NCBI RefSeq assembly: GCF_030503855.1 | Contig: NZ_CP129971.1 | Coordinates: 4,216,001 to 4,280,000 of the forward strand | Source of the DNA: Marivirga salinae | GTDB taxonomy: Bacteria > Bacteroidota > Bacteroidia > Cytophagales > Cyclobacteriaceae | Length of the DNA stretch: 64,000 nt | Direction of reading: 5' to 3' | In this document: in pieces, positions 9,180-17,517 of the stretch | How the letters are laid out: each line of letters begins with the position of its first letter | Position numbering within the stretch: position 1 is the stretch's first letter | Notes under the pieces: generated by a model | The model's input: only the letters and a program-made list of their open reading frames with translations | Told to the model about the DNA's origin: nothing | Database searches by the model: none | Translations under genes and position numbers: made by a program

Positions 9180-9632
9180 TTATTTATAGGCTCTATTCTT
9201 ATGCTTTTTAATCATTTTTTGGTGAATAATCCCTGTTTTTTGAGAAGGATATTTATCTCCAGATGTCTCAAACCCCATTTTTATATAAAAATTAATTGCC
9301 GTTTCTCTTGCATTCAGTTCAATAGCATCCAATCCCATATTTTCACACTTTAGCAGCAAATGGTTTAGTATTTCCTTTCCTATGCCTAATTTCTGATGTT
9401 TTGGCTTGATAGCCATTTGAGATATAATTCCATTTGTGTTTTCAACATTCAATCTTCCGGTACCTAATACTTCTTTACTTTCTCCAATACATATTAGGTG
9501 ATGCCCATTTTTTTCATATTTGTCGTTTATCAGGTCATCAGCATTTTTCATCCCATTAAAAAAACATCTAATTCGGATTTCCTTTGCCTTAGAATACAAT
9601 TCATTCTTGATGTCAATATATTTAAATTCCAT
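9180..9632 (-). CDS. GNAT-family N-acetyltransferase
   Basis: A 150-residue acetyltransferase. I chose the ATG at 9632 over the one at 9677 because the family fold starts with MEFKYIDI. The acetyl-CoA binding loop is QKLGIGKEIL (consensus Q/RxxGxG/A), preceded by the strand ISQMAIKP, and the C-terminal ARETAINFYIKMGFETSG motif is the usual GNAT end. The substrate is unknown; the layout resembles ElaA/YjcF-type enzymes acting on small amines or proteins. The hypothetical lipoprotein gene follows it on the same strand. Confidence 0.85.
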   Translation of the reverse strand: MEFKYIDIKNELYSKAKEIRIRCFFNGMKNADDLINDKYEKNGHHLICIGESKEVLGTGRLNVENTNGIISQMAIKPKHQKLGIGKEILNHLLLKCENMGLDAIELNARETAINFYIKMGFETSGDKYPSQKTGIIHQKMIKKHKNRAYK

Positions 9633-9771
9633 TTTTAAATTAATTTTGATCTTGTATAGGCAAAGGATGACATTCAAAGAAACACATTCATTTCCAATTA
9701 GTACTGACTGGGCCCCAGGAATTATGATAACCTTATAAACCTCTTACAATTCTATTACTTTCGTAAAACTA

Positions 9772-10494
9772 TCACCCCATCAACTCAGCCTGCATCTTCT
9801 CCACTACCTCAGCTTTCAATTGAGGCAACTCTTTATGAGTTAACCCTACAGTTGAAATAGGAGCTAATAATTTCACATCAATTTTTCCTGGTTTCATCAG
9901 AAAACTGCTTGGCTTCATTAACTTAGCAGCTCCTTTTATAACTACTGGTAAAATTGGAGCTTGTGCATCTATGGCTATTCTAAATGCACCATCATAAAAG
10001 CCTTGAAGTGGTTTATCCGTTCTATTCATGGTGCCTTCAGGAAAAACTAAAATAGAATTCTCATTTTTCAGCACTTCATTCAGTCGATCTTTACTTTTTT
10101 GTCTGCTTCGAGGATTAGATCTGTCCACTACTTCAGTAATAGTCTTAATTATTATCCCAAAAATCGGAATTTTAGTTAATTCCTTTTTGGCTAAAGCCTT
10201 GAAGGGAGCATCTATGGCTTGAGGAATGGCAGGAGTATCCAAAAATGAGGTGTGATTAGAGATTATCACATAATTCTGTCCTTTTTTAAAGTGCTCTTTC
10301 CCTTCTACTTTGTAAATAATTCGGTTAAAAAAACTAAAAAGAAAAGACCACAAACGGATTGCTTTAAAGCTTAACTTACTCCCCTTTTTTGAAATAAGTG
10401 ATGGAATAATAAAAACAGGAAAAAGGATAATCATGAAAACATGAAAAACCAGTAAAGCCCAAAAAGTATAGATGAATCGGAAAAATTTCAGCAT
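9772..10494 (-). CDS. plsC: 1-acyl-sn-glycerol-3-phosphate acyltransferase
   Basis: PlsC makes phosphatidic acid by acylating lysophosphatidic acid at the inner membrane. The 240-residue protein has one or two hydrophobic segments at residues 8-35, the catalytic HX4D motif at His81-Asp86 (NHTSFLDT) and the glycerol-phosphate motif FPEGT at 151-155. Length and motifs are typical. Paralogues that acylate other lipids, such as ornithine lipids, share the motifs, so the exact acceptor is inferred. It stands alone between spacers. Confidence 0.88.
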   Translation of the reverse strand: MLKFFRFIYTFWALLVFHVFMIILFPVFIIPSLISKKGSKLSFKAIRLWSFLFSFFNRIIYKVEGKEHFKKGQNYVIISNHTSFLDTPAIPQAIDAPFKALAKKELTKIPIFGIIIKTITEVVDRSNPRSRQKSKDRLNEVLKNENSILVFPEGTMNRTDKPLQGFYDGAFRIAIDAQAPILPVVIKGAAKLMKPSSFLMKPGKIDVKLLAPISTVGLTHKELPQLKAEVVEKMQAELMG

Positions 10495-10720
10495 TTATTC
10501 TGATGTAATAATTTGATTTGTAAGGACAAAGATGCTGAAATTTCCTGTTTTAAGAGAAATTTTCTTTGAATATATGAGTTTTAGCTCATATTAAAGTATG
10601 ATTTAAATTGGCTTTTTTGCTACACACCTACATTGAATCAGAAAATCCCTTATAATTTCTTCCGCTACGCTTCAGAAATTTCAGTAATGACATGCTAAGG
10701 TTATTTTGTAGTAAATAAAA

Positions 10721-13561
10721 TCACCTACTAAACATAATAAAAGCACCCCAATAGTATGGATGTTTATATTCATTCAACATTGCCAATTGTGCCGATCTAA
10801 ATGCATCAGGAATTGCTTTTCCTTGCACGTTTTCCCGGTAAAATCCTGACATCAATTTTTGGGTGGCGGTATCATCCACTTTCCATAAACTCATGACTAG
10901 AGATTCAGCTCCTGCTACAATGAAAGCCCTTTGCAAACCATACACGCCCTCACCTGCTTTCACATCGCCTTTTCCAGTTTCACATGCAGAAAGCACTACC
11001 ATTTCGGTATTATTTAAATTCAGGTTAATGGCTTCATAAGCAGAGAAAAAGCCATTATTACTTTGATTAAATGACTGTGAACTTCCTGAACTTTCCTCAG
11101 CTCCGGCTCCTGTCAACAACAAGCCAGAACGCAATAGTGGATTTTGTCTGATGTATTGTAACTGTACCCCGAACAAATTATCATTTGCTTGTTTATCCTC
11201 CAAAAAATAACCGTGGCTCGCCAAATGTAAATATTTAGGGGATTGCACCTGCTTTAAATTTGATTCATTAGCTTCATTGCTTAGGTATTTCTGCATATTC
11301 ATGCTAGGTGAAAGATATTTTGAAATATCCTCTATTTCCTTTCTTGTACCTGGCAGCTGGGCTATGCTTTGGCTATTAAAATTAGGATCTCCCATCAAGA
11401 AAGCCGTTTGCTTAGCAGCTGATTGAGCCGACTTCTCAAATAGAATATCATTAGGATGACCAATATATCGAATGTCATGATCTTGAATAAGGTATTTCCC
11501 ATTCGGTTGCTGAAGCGTATTCATATTCACCTGATTGTAAATCCCATCAGGCGATAAATATATTCTACTTGCACTTCCAATTTCATTCTCTAAACTCTTC
11601 CAATATTGAGCATAGGAATAATCATCTTTCATTTTCTGATTGATGACGTTATTGTAGTAGGAGTAATATCTTTTTTCCAGTAGATTTCCTTTATTGTTAA
11701 TTACAATTTCAGGTTTGCTGGCTCCTTTTTTCAAAATCACATAAGCATAGGCATGTTCTGTGGTCAATTGTTTATCAAAAATTGGATATTGCACGATTTC
11801 CACCATCACTTGACCAGGCTGCAACCTACTTAAAAGTGCTTTGTAATCCGTATTCCTTCCTTCATAAGCAGTTGAAAAGGCTTCTGATTTAACAGACAAT
11901 TGTTTTTCTGTTTTATTGGTGGCATTCTCAAGTGAATCAACATTTAAAGATTGTTCTTTAATTTCTTCATCACTTAATGCATAAGCGTTTGCTAATTGCT
12001 GTTTTTGATCCAACCATTGTTCGTAAAGAGCGGTCAATTCTTCATCATTTTGACTGAAGATTGCATTTCTTAAAGCAGTAGAAGCACTTAAAAGAATCCC
12101 TTTGGTAGATAATCTATATTGCATAAAGTCTTCTAAGAGCTCTGGATATTCCTGATAATTTTCTAGTGCAAAATTATAAAACCGAAAGAATCGAGGTTTC
12201 AGCTGTTCCCAGTATTTGGTTTTTTCAGCCTCACTTAAAGCAGGGAAATAATCTTTTATAAATTCCTGACTGGTACCCATTACCTTTTTGAAATAGCTTT
12301 GAGCTGATTCCATTTGGCCATTTGCCCAAAACCATAAAGCCAAATCTTCCTGGCTTTTCACCACCTTAGGATGCGTTTTGGATAATTTCCTTTCTCGAGT
12401 ATATAGTGCTGATTGCAATAAAGACTCAGCTTTCTCATTCTCACCCAAAAATCTGTAGAGATTCCCTAAATCAGATTGAGTACCTGCTGTGGTCAAGTGT
12501 TCTGCTCCGAATTCTCCTTCATAAATTTCCAATGCGAGTTTTAATGCCTTCTCCGCTTTATCATATTCTCCTTTTTCCACATACAAAGCCGCAATATTAG
12601 ATTTCATATGTGCATAATCAGGGTCGTTTTTAGCATTCAGTTTTAATCTGCTTTCTTGCAAATCGAGTACTTCCTGAAAGGTCTTTTCTGCAGTTTCCAA
12701 ATCTCCATTTTCTTGTTCGAGAATGGCTCTATTGGTCAAAAATTGAAGATACGTACTGTTTTTCTCTGTTAAACTTTCTTTGGCAATTTCATTACATTCA
12801 TGCATCAAACCTAAAGCTTCATCTGCTCTACCCATGTATTGATTTAAAATCGCTTCGTTATTCAAATAAATGGCATAAGGAAGCATTTCATTTTCTTTCT
12901 CAGCATTTAGATTTTCACCCAATTGTTGAATAATTTTTTCTGCCTCAATGAAATTTCCCAAATTAATTTGCAGCACTGCATAATTATTCAATTCAGCCAA
13001 ATAGCCAATACTTTCTTTTCCTTGCAGCTTTTCCCAGCCATCTAAAGCTTTTTCAGTGAATTCTTCAGCCTTAGTATAGCGTCCCATATCACTGTAAAGA
13101 AGACCTAAAAGTCCAATTGATTTCAAATAATTAGGTTCATTGGTACGAGAAATTTGTTCATATTTAAATTTGGCTAATTTTAGATTTGTTTCAGCCATAA
13201 ACTGGTTTCCCATATTGTAATTCAATCGACCAAAATCATAAATATCCCTTGCCGCTTCCAAATCAGTTTGGGGTTCATCATCCCTTAAAAGGAAATTGGC
13301 CGTTTTAATTAAGCCTTCACCTTTTTGTTGGTTCTCAAATGATTCGGTTTTATCTAGAAATGCAATGGCATAATTGAAGGAAAGTGTATCATAACTTTCA
13401 CGTTTTTCCTCAGTTTTTTCCATTAACTTATCTTTCACTAACTTTTCAGCTTTCTTTTTCAGTGCATCTCCAATTCCAAATTGTGCTATTGAATTATGCG
13501 TATAAAAGAAAATTGACAATAATAAAAAGGATTTTAAAACTACTTTTAAGAAAAAAGACAT
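10721..13561 (-). CDS. Secreted TPR protein with CHAT (caspase-like) domain
   Basis: A 946-residue protein: a signal peptide (residues 1-26, ending NSIAQ), about ten TPR-like repeats over residues 90-430 with a Kinesin-light-chain spacing of roughly 42 residues, a helical linker, and a C-terminal CHAT domain. The CHAT cysteine-peptidase dyad appears intact: His783 in HLASHGYFLED and Cys860 in LSACETGKGD. CHAT proteins are relatives of caspases and separases, and some act in defence with gasdermins or type III-E CRISPR. Here the signal peptide puts the protein outside the cytoplasm, and no CRISPR, gasdermin or protease-substrate partner is adjacent. Its substrate is unknown. Confidence 0.9.
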   Translation of the reverse strand: MSFFLKVVLKSFLLLSIFFYTHNSIAQFGIGDALKKKAEKLVKDKLMEKTEEKRESYDTLSFNYAIAFLDKTESFENQQKGEGLIKTANFLLRDDEPQTDLEAARDIYDFGRLNYNMGNQFMAETNLKLAKFKYEQISRTNEPNYLKSIGLLGLLYSDMGRYTKAEEFTEKALDGWEKLQGKESIGYLAELNNYAVLQINLGNFIEAEKIIQQLGENLNAEKENEMLPYAIYLNNEAILNQYMGRADEALGLMHECNEIAKESLTEKNSTYLQFLTNRAILEQENGDLETAEKTFQEVLDLQESRLKLNAKNDPDYAHMKSNIAALYVEKGEYDKAEKALKLALEIYEGEFGAEHLTTAGTQSDLGNLYRFLGENEKAESLLQSALYTRERKLSKTHPKVVKSQEDLALWFWANGQMESAQSYFKKVMGTSQEFIKDYFPALSEAEKTKYWEQLKPRFFRFYNFALENYQEYPELLEDFMQYRLSTKGILLSASTALRNAIFSQNDEELTALYEQWLDQKQQLANAYALSDEEIKEQSLNVDSLENATNKTEKQLSVKSEAFSTAYEGRNTDYKALLSRLQPGQVMVEIVQYPIFDKQLTTEHAYAYVILKKGASKPEIVINNKGNLLEKRYYSYYNNVINQKMKDDYSYAQYWKSLENEIGSASRIYLSPDGIYNQVNMNTLQQPNGKYLIQDHDIRYIGHPNDILFEKSAQSAAKQTAFLMGDPNFNSQSIAQLPGTRKEIEDISKYLSPSMNMQKYLSNEANESNLKQVQSPKYLHLASHGYFLEDKQANDNLFGVQLQYIRQNPLLRSGLLLTGAGAEESSGSSQSFNQSNNGFFSAYEAINLNLNNTEMVVLSACETGKGDVKAGEGVYGLQRAFIVAGAESLVMSLWKVDDTATQKLMSGFYRENVQGKAIPDAFRSAQLAMLNEYKHPYYWGAFIMFSR

Positions 13562-13689
13562 AGCTAAGAATTCGTTTTGTTTTTGTTAATGCTAATAAAA
13601 ATGAACAATTTTCATAAAAATAAGTAAAATAATTAGCGATATATCCATAACGTAGGTTAAGAAATATAATTAACACTCAACTTTTTAAA

Positions 13690-14037
13690 ATGATGAGAAA
13701 ATTAAGAATGCCTAAGATAGTTCCTGATTACAAAAACAGGGAGAAAATTATTTTAAGAGACTTTTTAGCTTTAGAGAGAACCACCTTAGCCAACGAGAGA
13801 ACACTCTTTGCTTACATCCGAACAAGCTTATATTTGATTTTAGGTGGAATTGCCTTTTTGAAAATGGAAAGCTTGCAAACTATACAATGGTTAGCTTATC
13901 TTTCATTTGGAATTAGTTTCCTTATGATAGTTTATGGATTAATACGTTATTTCAAGTTAAAACGAAAGCTCCAAAAGTTTTATGATGAGGATTCAATGAA
14001 GCCATTTGAAGAAGAGCAAAAAGAAGAAGGTGAATGA
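13690..14037 (+). CDS. DUF202 membrane protein
   Basis: A 115-residue protein with the DUF202 (YidH-type) hallmark RTTLANERTLFAYIRTSLY at residues 30-48, followed by two membrane spans (about 49-62 and 70-90). The N-terminal 30 residues and the charged tail (EEEQKEEGE) face the cytoplasm. These proteins are linked to envelope homeostasis, but no reaction is known. It is transcribed divergently from the CHAT gene and lies 73 bases before the universal stress gene. A second start at the adjacent ATG changes only one residue. Confidence 0.85.
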   Translation: MMRKLRMPKIVPDYKNREKIILRDFLALERTTLANERTLFAYIRTSLYLILGGIAFLKMESLQTIQWLAYLSFGISFLMIVYGLIRYFKLKRKLQKFYDEDSMKPFEEEQKEEGE

Positions 14038-14110
14038 TTTTTATTTCAATTTTTAATTAGTTTGGAAATTAGTGTTTGTACCTTTGTAACCGAATTCAGA
14101 TAATACCCTT

Positions 14111-15034
14111 ATGTACCCAATCAAAAAAGTAATAATAGGATTAGATTTAAGAGAATTAGACCAAACTATGGTGGAGTTTGCAGATTTTTTAGCGAATGCA
14201 CCTGCAGTAGAAGAAATCTATTTCGTTAATGTCATTAAAAACCTTTACATTCCTAAAGAAGTGCTGAAAGAGTTTCCTGATATGGTGGAAAATGCCATTA
14301 AAGAAAGGAAAAATGAGATGGAAACGAAGGTTGCAGAATTTTCGAAAGGTGAAAAAAATGCCAAATTCCATTTCAATGTTCTAAATGGAAAAATTGCTGA
14401 TAGCATTTTAAAATTCACTAAAGAAAGGGATATAGATCTGATTGTGATAGGCAGAAGAGAAAAAGCTAATGAAAGTGGTGCTCTTTCTCAAAGATTAGCT
14501 AGGAGGGCTGCCTGTAGTCTGTTGATCATCCCTGAAGGCACCAGTCCAAAAATGGATAGAATACTTGTACCAAGTGATTTTTCAGATTATTCTAAATTGG
14601 CTTTAGAAGAAGCAATAAATATTGCTCACTCAAATCAAAATGCTACTGAAATCACAATTCAAAACGTATTCACAGTTCCTACAGGCTATCATTATACCGG
14701 AAAATCCTTTGAAGAGTTTACTGAAGTAATGAGAAAAAATGCGGTTAAGAATTACAAAAAATTTATCAGTAAATTCGATACAAAGGATATTAAAATAAAA
14801 GCTGTTTACTCTCAAGACACTAATGAAGATGTAACCACTGATATGATTGACAAAGCGCATGAAATAAATGCAAATGCTATCATAATTGGTGCAAAAGGGA
14901 GAACTTCTACCACAGCCTTTTTCTTAGGTAGTATAGCAGAAAGATTAATTCAACTAGATAATGATATTCCGCTGATGATTGTGAGACCGAAAGGGAAGAA
15001 TGCTGGCTTTTTGGAGTTTTTAAAAGAGTTGTAA
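14111..15034 (+). CDS. Universal stress protein, tandem domain
   Basis: A 307-residue cytoplasmic protein with two universal-stress domains, residues about 1-145 and 150-300. The first ends with DLIVIGRRE, the second has ANAIIIGAKGRTS followed by GSIAERLI, close to the ATP-binding GX2GX9GS pattern. Two-domain forms are common in Bacteroidota. A TACCTTTG box at 14079-14086 could be its promoter. Its stop codon overlaps the start of a tiny membrane-protein gene (TAATG), which in turn overlaps xseA, so the three are probably one transcript. Confidence 0.9.
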   Translation: MYPIKKVIIGLDLRELDQTMVEFADFLANAPAVEEIYFVNVIKNLYIPKEVLKEFPDMVENAIKERKNEMETKVAEFSKGEKNAKFHFNVLNGKIADSILKFTKERDIDLIVIGRREKANESGALSQRLARRAACSLLIIPEGTSPKMDRILVPSDFSDYSKLALEEAINIAHSNQNATEITIQNVFTVPTGYHYTGKSFEEFTEVMRKNAVKNYKKFISKFDTKDIKIKAVYSQDTNEDVTTDMIDKAHEINANAIIIGAKGRTSTTAFFLGSIAERLIQLDNDIPLMIVRPKGKNAGFLEFLKEL

Positions 15035-15210
15035 TGCGTAAAACCATTGAAAAATTTTACGGTTGGCTTTTTGCCGACAAAGAAAATGATGAGGAAGTTC
15101 CTTATGCTAATAAACGATTTATGTTTTGGTTTTCCATTATCAGTTTTGCAATAGTACTATTTTTCATCGTAAAAGATGTAGTTAAGAATATCCAAAACGT
15201 GCCACAATAA
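15034..15210 (+). CDS. Small single-span membrane protein between usp and xseA
   Basis: A 58-residue frame too short for most gene finders. It starts with ATG at 15034, sharing one base with the usp stop (TAATG), and its own TAA at 15208-15210 shares one base with the xseA start. The protein has a soluble start (MRKTIEKFYGWLFADKEND), a hydrophobic span at about residues 29-46 and a short basic end. The exact double overlap strongly suggests that it is translated. I recognise no family; it could be a small anchoring or assembly protein. xseB, the partner expected for xseA, is not adjacent, and this protein does not look like XseB. Confidence 0.75.
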   Translation: MRKTIEKFYGWLFADKENDEEVPYANKRFMFWFSIISFAIVLFFIVKDVVKNIQNVPQ

Positions 15211-16457
15211 TGCAGCACATTTCTCTTACAGACCTCAATTTATTAATAAAAGACACGCTTAATACCCAATTGGAGCCCTCCTATTGGGTTGTGGCAGAAA
15301 TAGGTGAATTAAGAGAAGCAAGAAACGGTCATTGCTATATTGAATTTGTTGAGAAAGACGAAGAAAGCAATCAGTTGCTCTCTAAAAGCAGGGCTACCAT
15401 CTGGTCTTACAGCTACAGAAGCATAAGTGCTTGGTTTCAGTCCATTACTGGAGAAAACCTGAAAGCCGGAATGACGGTTTTGGCGAATGTTCAGATTCAA
15501 TTTCATGAAGTATATGGCTTAAGTCTGAATGTAAAAGACATTGATCCGAACTTCACCTTAGGCGAAAGGGCCAGAAAAAAGCAAGAGATCATTGCGCAAC
15601 TCAAAGAAGATGGAGTTTTTGAGATGAACAAAAGCCATGCTTTGCCTATGGTTCCTCAACGCATTGCCATTATCAGTGCTGAATCTGCAGCGGGCTATGG
15701 CGATTTTATGAATCAAATCTTAGACAACGATTATCAATATAAATTACACACCAAATTATTTGTCGCTACTATGCAGGGAGATAAATCTGCACAAACTATT
15801 ATTTCTGCTTTACATCAAATCCATGAGCAAATGGAAAGTTTTGATGCAGTGATTTTAATAAGAGGCGGTGGCGCTCAAGTGGATTTGGATTGCTTTGATG
15901 ATTATGAATTAGCTTCTCATATTTCACAATTTCCATTACCCGTTTTTACCGGAATCGGTCATGAACGAGATGAAACCATTTGTGATATGGTGGCGCATAC
16001 AAAATTAAAAACTCCAACTGCGGTTGCGGAATTTTTAATTAGAGGTATGAGGATTTATGAAGAAAAAATAAACCTGGCTACTAATAACATTTTAGCACAT
16101 CTCAACCAAAAAGTAGAAAAAGAACAGCATAAATTGAATGATAGAAAACATTCAATGCGCTACGCATTGAAAAAGCATTTCAATAAAGCGGAAAATCAAT
16201 TGAGTCGCTACCAGCAGAAAATGCAATATGATATACGTAAAAGCTTCCAAAACACTCATCAAAAGCTGGAGATTTACGGGAAAACACTGGAATTAATCAA
16301 TCCTGAAACAGTTTTCAAAAAAGGCTATTCCTATACTAGCTTGAATGGAAAAAGTATTATGGGACAGCAATTGAAAAAAGGAGATGAATTGAAGACTATT
16401 ACGGCTAATCAGGAGGTTAAAAGTAAAGTCGAATCTGCTGGGAAAAGGGAAAATTGA
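15210..16457 (+). CDS. xseA: Exodeoxyribonuclease VII large subunit
   Basis: XseA is the catalytic subunit of the exonuclease that degrades single-stranded DNA from both ends in repair. The 415-residue protein has an N-terminal OB fold (about 1-100, SYWVVAEIGELREARNGHCY), a nuclease core with IAIISAESAAGYGDF, ILIRGGGAQVDL and PVFTGIGHERDET, and a long coiled coil (about 285-375) that binds XseB subunits. All family landmarks are visible. No xseB frame is present downstream, so the small subunit must be encoded elsewhere. Confidence 0.95.
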   Translation: MQHISLTDLNLLIKDTLNTQLEPSYWVVAEIGELREARNGHCYIEFVEKDEESNQLLSKSRATIWSYSYRSISAWFQSITGENLKAGMTVLANVQIQFHEVYGLSLNVKDIDPNFTLGERARKKQEIIAQLKEDGVFEMNKSHALPMVPQRIAIISAESAAGYGDFMNQILDNDYQYKLHTKLFVATMQGDKSAQTIISALHQIHEQMESFDAVILIRGGGAQVDLDCFDDYELASHISQFPLPVFTGIGHERDETICDMVAHTKLKTPTAVAEFLIRGMRIYEEKINLATNNILAHLNQKVEKEQHKLNDRKHSMRYALKKHFNKAENQLSRYQQKMQYDIRKSFQNTHQKLEIYGKTLELINPETVFKKGYSYTSLNGKSIMGQQLKKGDELKTITANQEVKSKVESAGKREN

Positions 16458-16501
16458 TGAGAGTTTGACTTTAATATCTATCACTTAATTTACATATAGT
16501 A

Positions 16502-16545
16502 AATGTTCCAGAGGAACAAGTAATTACCACTCGCAAGACGCGAGC
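16502..16545. repeat. Two adjacent REP-like hairpins
   Basis: TGTTCC-AGA-GGAACA is followed within 20 bases by CTCGC-AAGAC-GCGAG. They lie in the 275-base spacer between the convergent xseA and TIGR02757 genes. Short GTTCC/GGAAC palindromes of this type recur in Bacteroidota intergenic DNA. Neither hairpin has a T-run, so they are not typical terminators. Confidence 0.5.
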
Positions 16546-16607
16546 GGCAGGTTAGATTTGCTTTTTGTTCTTATAATACCTAGACTTATTTGGAGACTGT
16601 TAAATCC

Positions 16608-16738
16608 TTTCTTAGAAATTTACTTAAAACCTAAAACTTAAGACTTAAGACTTATCACCTAAACCTAACTACACAATACTCTCTACTCACTAGCTGAAAT
16701 CAATTCGTAATTCCAAAATTCTCAATTCGTAATTACCT
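16608..16738. repeat. Degenerate intergenic repeats
   Basis: The spacer contains CTTAAGACTTAAGACTTA-type iterations near 16637-16655 and two copies of TCAATTCGTAATT about 20 bases apart near 16698-16733. Such low-complexity direct repeats are common in Cytophagales spacers. No gene or RNA is apparent here. Confidence 0.45.
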
Positions 16739-17515
16739 CCCATATCCTTCCATAATCCCCAGCCCAAAAAGTGCGAAATCATATTTCACGGGATCATTAG
16801 GATCCATTTTTCTTAAAGCTTGAGTGAGTTCTTCAGCTGTTTGCCAATCGGTTTGCTTTCTTTGGATTAAGCCAAGTTTTCGAGCTACTCTATCCACATG
16901 CAAATCGCAGGGACAAATTAAATCAGCTGGTTTGATATTACGCCAGATTCCAAAATCAACACCTCTATCATCTTGCCTAACCATCCACCTCAAGAACATA
17001 TTAATTCTTTTGCAGGCAGACTTTCGTTCAGGTGTTGCAATATGTTTTCGGGTTCTTTGAGGAGCTATTTCGGAAGCAAAAAAGAAATGATGGAAAGCAA
17101 TCAAGCTTTGCTTCATGAATTCTGAATCAGAAGATTTCCCTAAAAGAAAAGCCTCTTCCAGACTATCATGTTTTTGATAAAACTCTTTAAAGAAATGAAT
17201 AAAATAAAGTGTGTCAATATCATTAAAAGTCCTGTGCTTGAAATGCATTAAATCTTTCAAATCATTTTCAGAATGACTTAAGATAAACTCATGCGGACTA
17301 TTGCCCATCATGGCCATCAATTCTTTGCATTTGTTAATAATGGTTTTTCTCTGTCCCCAAGCTAAGATGGAAGCAAAAAAAGCAGAAATTTCTATATCCT
17401 GCTTTTTGGTAAATAAATGTGGTATACTGACTGGATCATCCGCAATGAAATCCGGACGATTATACAAATCGTACTTTTCATCCAATAAGGATTTTACTTC
17501 CTCAAAATGCTTCAT
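16733..17515 (-). CDS. TIGR02757 family protein
   Basis: A 260-residue protein of the TIGR02757/DUF2400 family, common in Bacteroidota. Recognisable blocks are KQDIEISAFFASILAWGQR near the N-terminus, the middle HFKHRTFNDIDTLYF, and KRINMFLRWMVRQDDRGVDFGIW followed by CPCDLHVDRVARKLGL. The last blocks resemble the HhH-GPD DNA glycosylase fold, so a role in base excision repair is plausible but unproven. It lies two bases downstream of the LysM gene on the same strand, so the two are probably co-transcribed. Confidence 0.85.
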   Translation of the reverse strand: MKHFEEVKSLLDEKYDLYNRPDFIADDPVSIPHLFTKKQDIEISAFFASILAWGQRKTIINKCKELMAMMGNSPHEFILSHSENDLKDLMHFKHRTFNDIDTLYFIHFFKEFYQKHDSLEEAFLLGKSSDSEFMKQSLIAFHHFFFASEIAPQRTRKHIATPERKSACKRINMFLRWMVRQDDRGVDFGIWRNIKPADLICPCDLHVDRVARKLGLIQRKQTDWQTAEELTQALRKMDPNDPVKYDFALFGLGIMEGYGR

Positions 17516-17517
17516 TC

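Noticed and set aside
10721-13561. CHAT protein as part of a CRISPR-guided or gasdermin defence system.
   Set aside because: No cas gene, gasdermin or other defence gene is adjacent, and a signal peptide is present.
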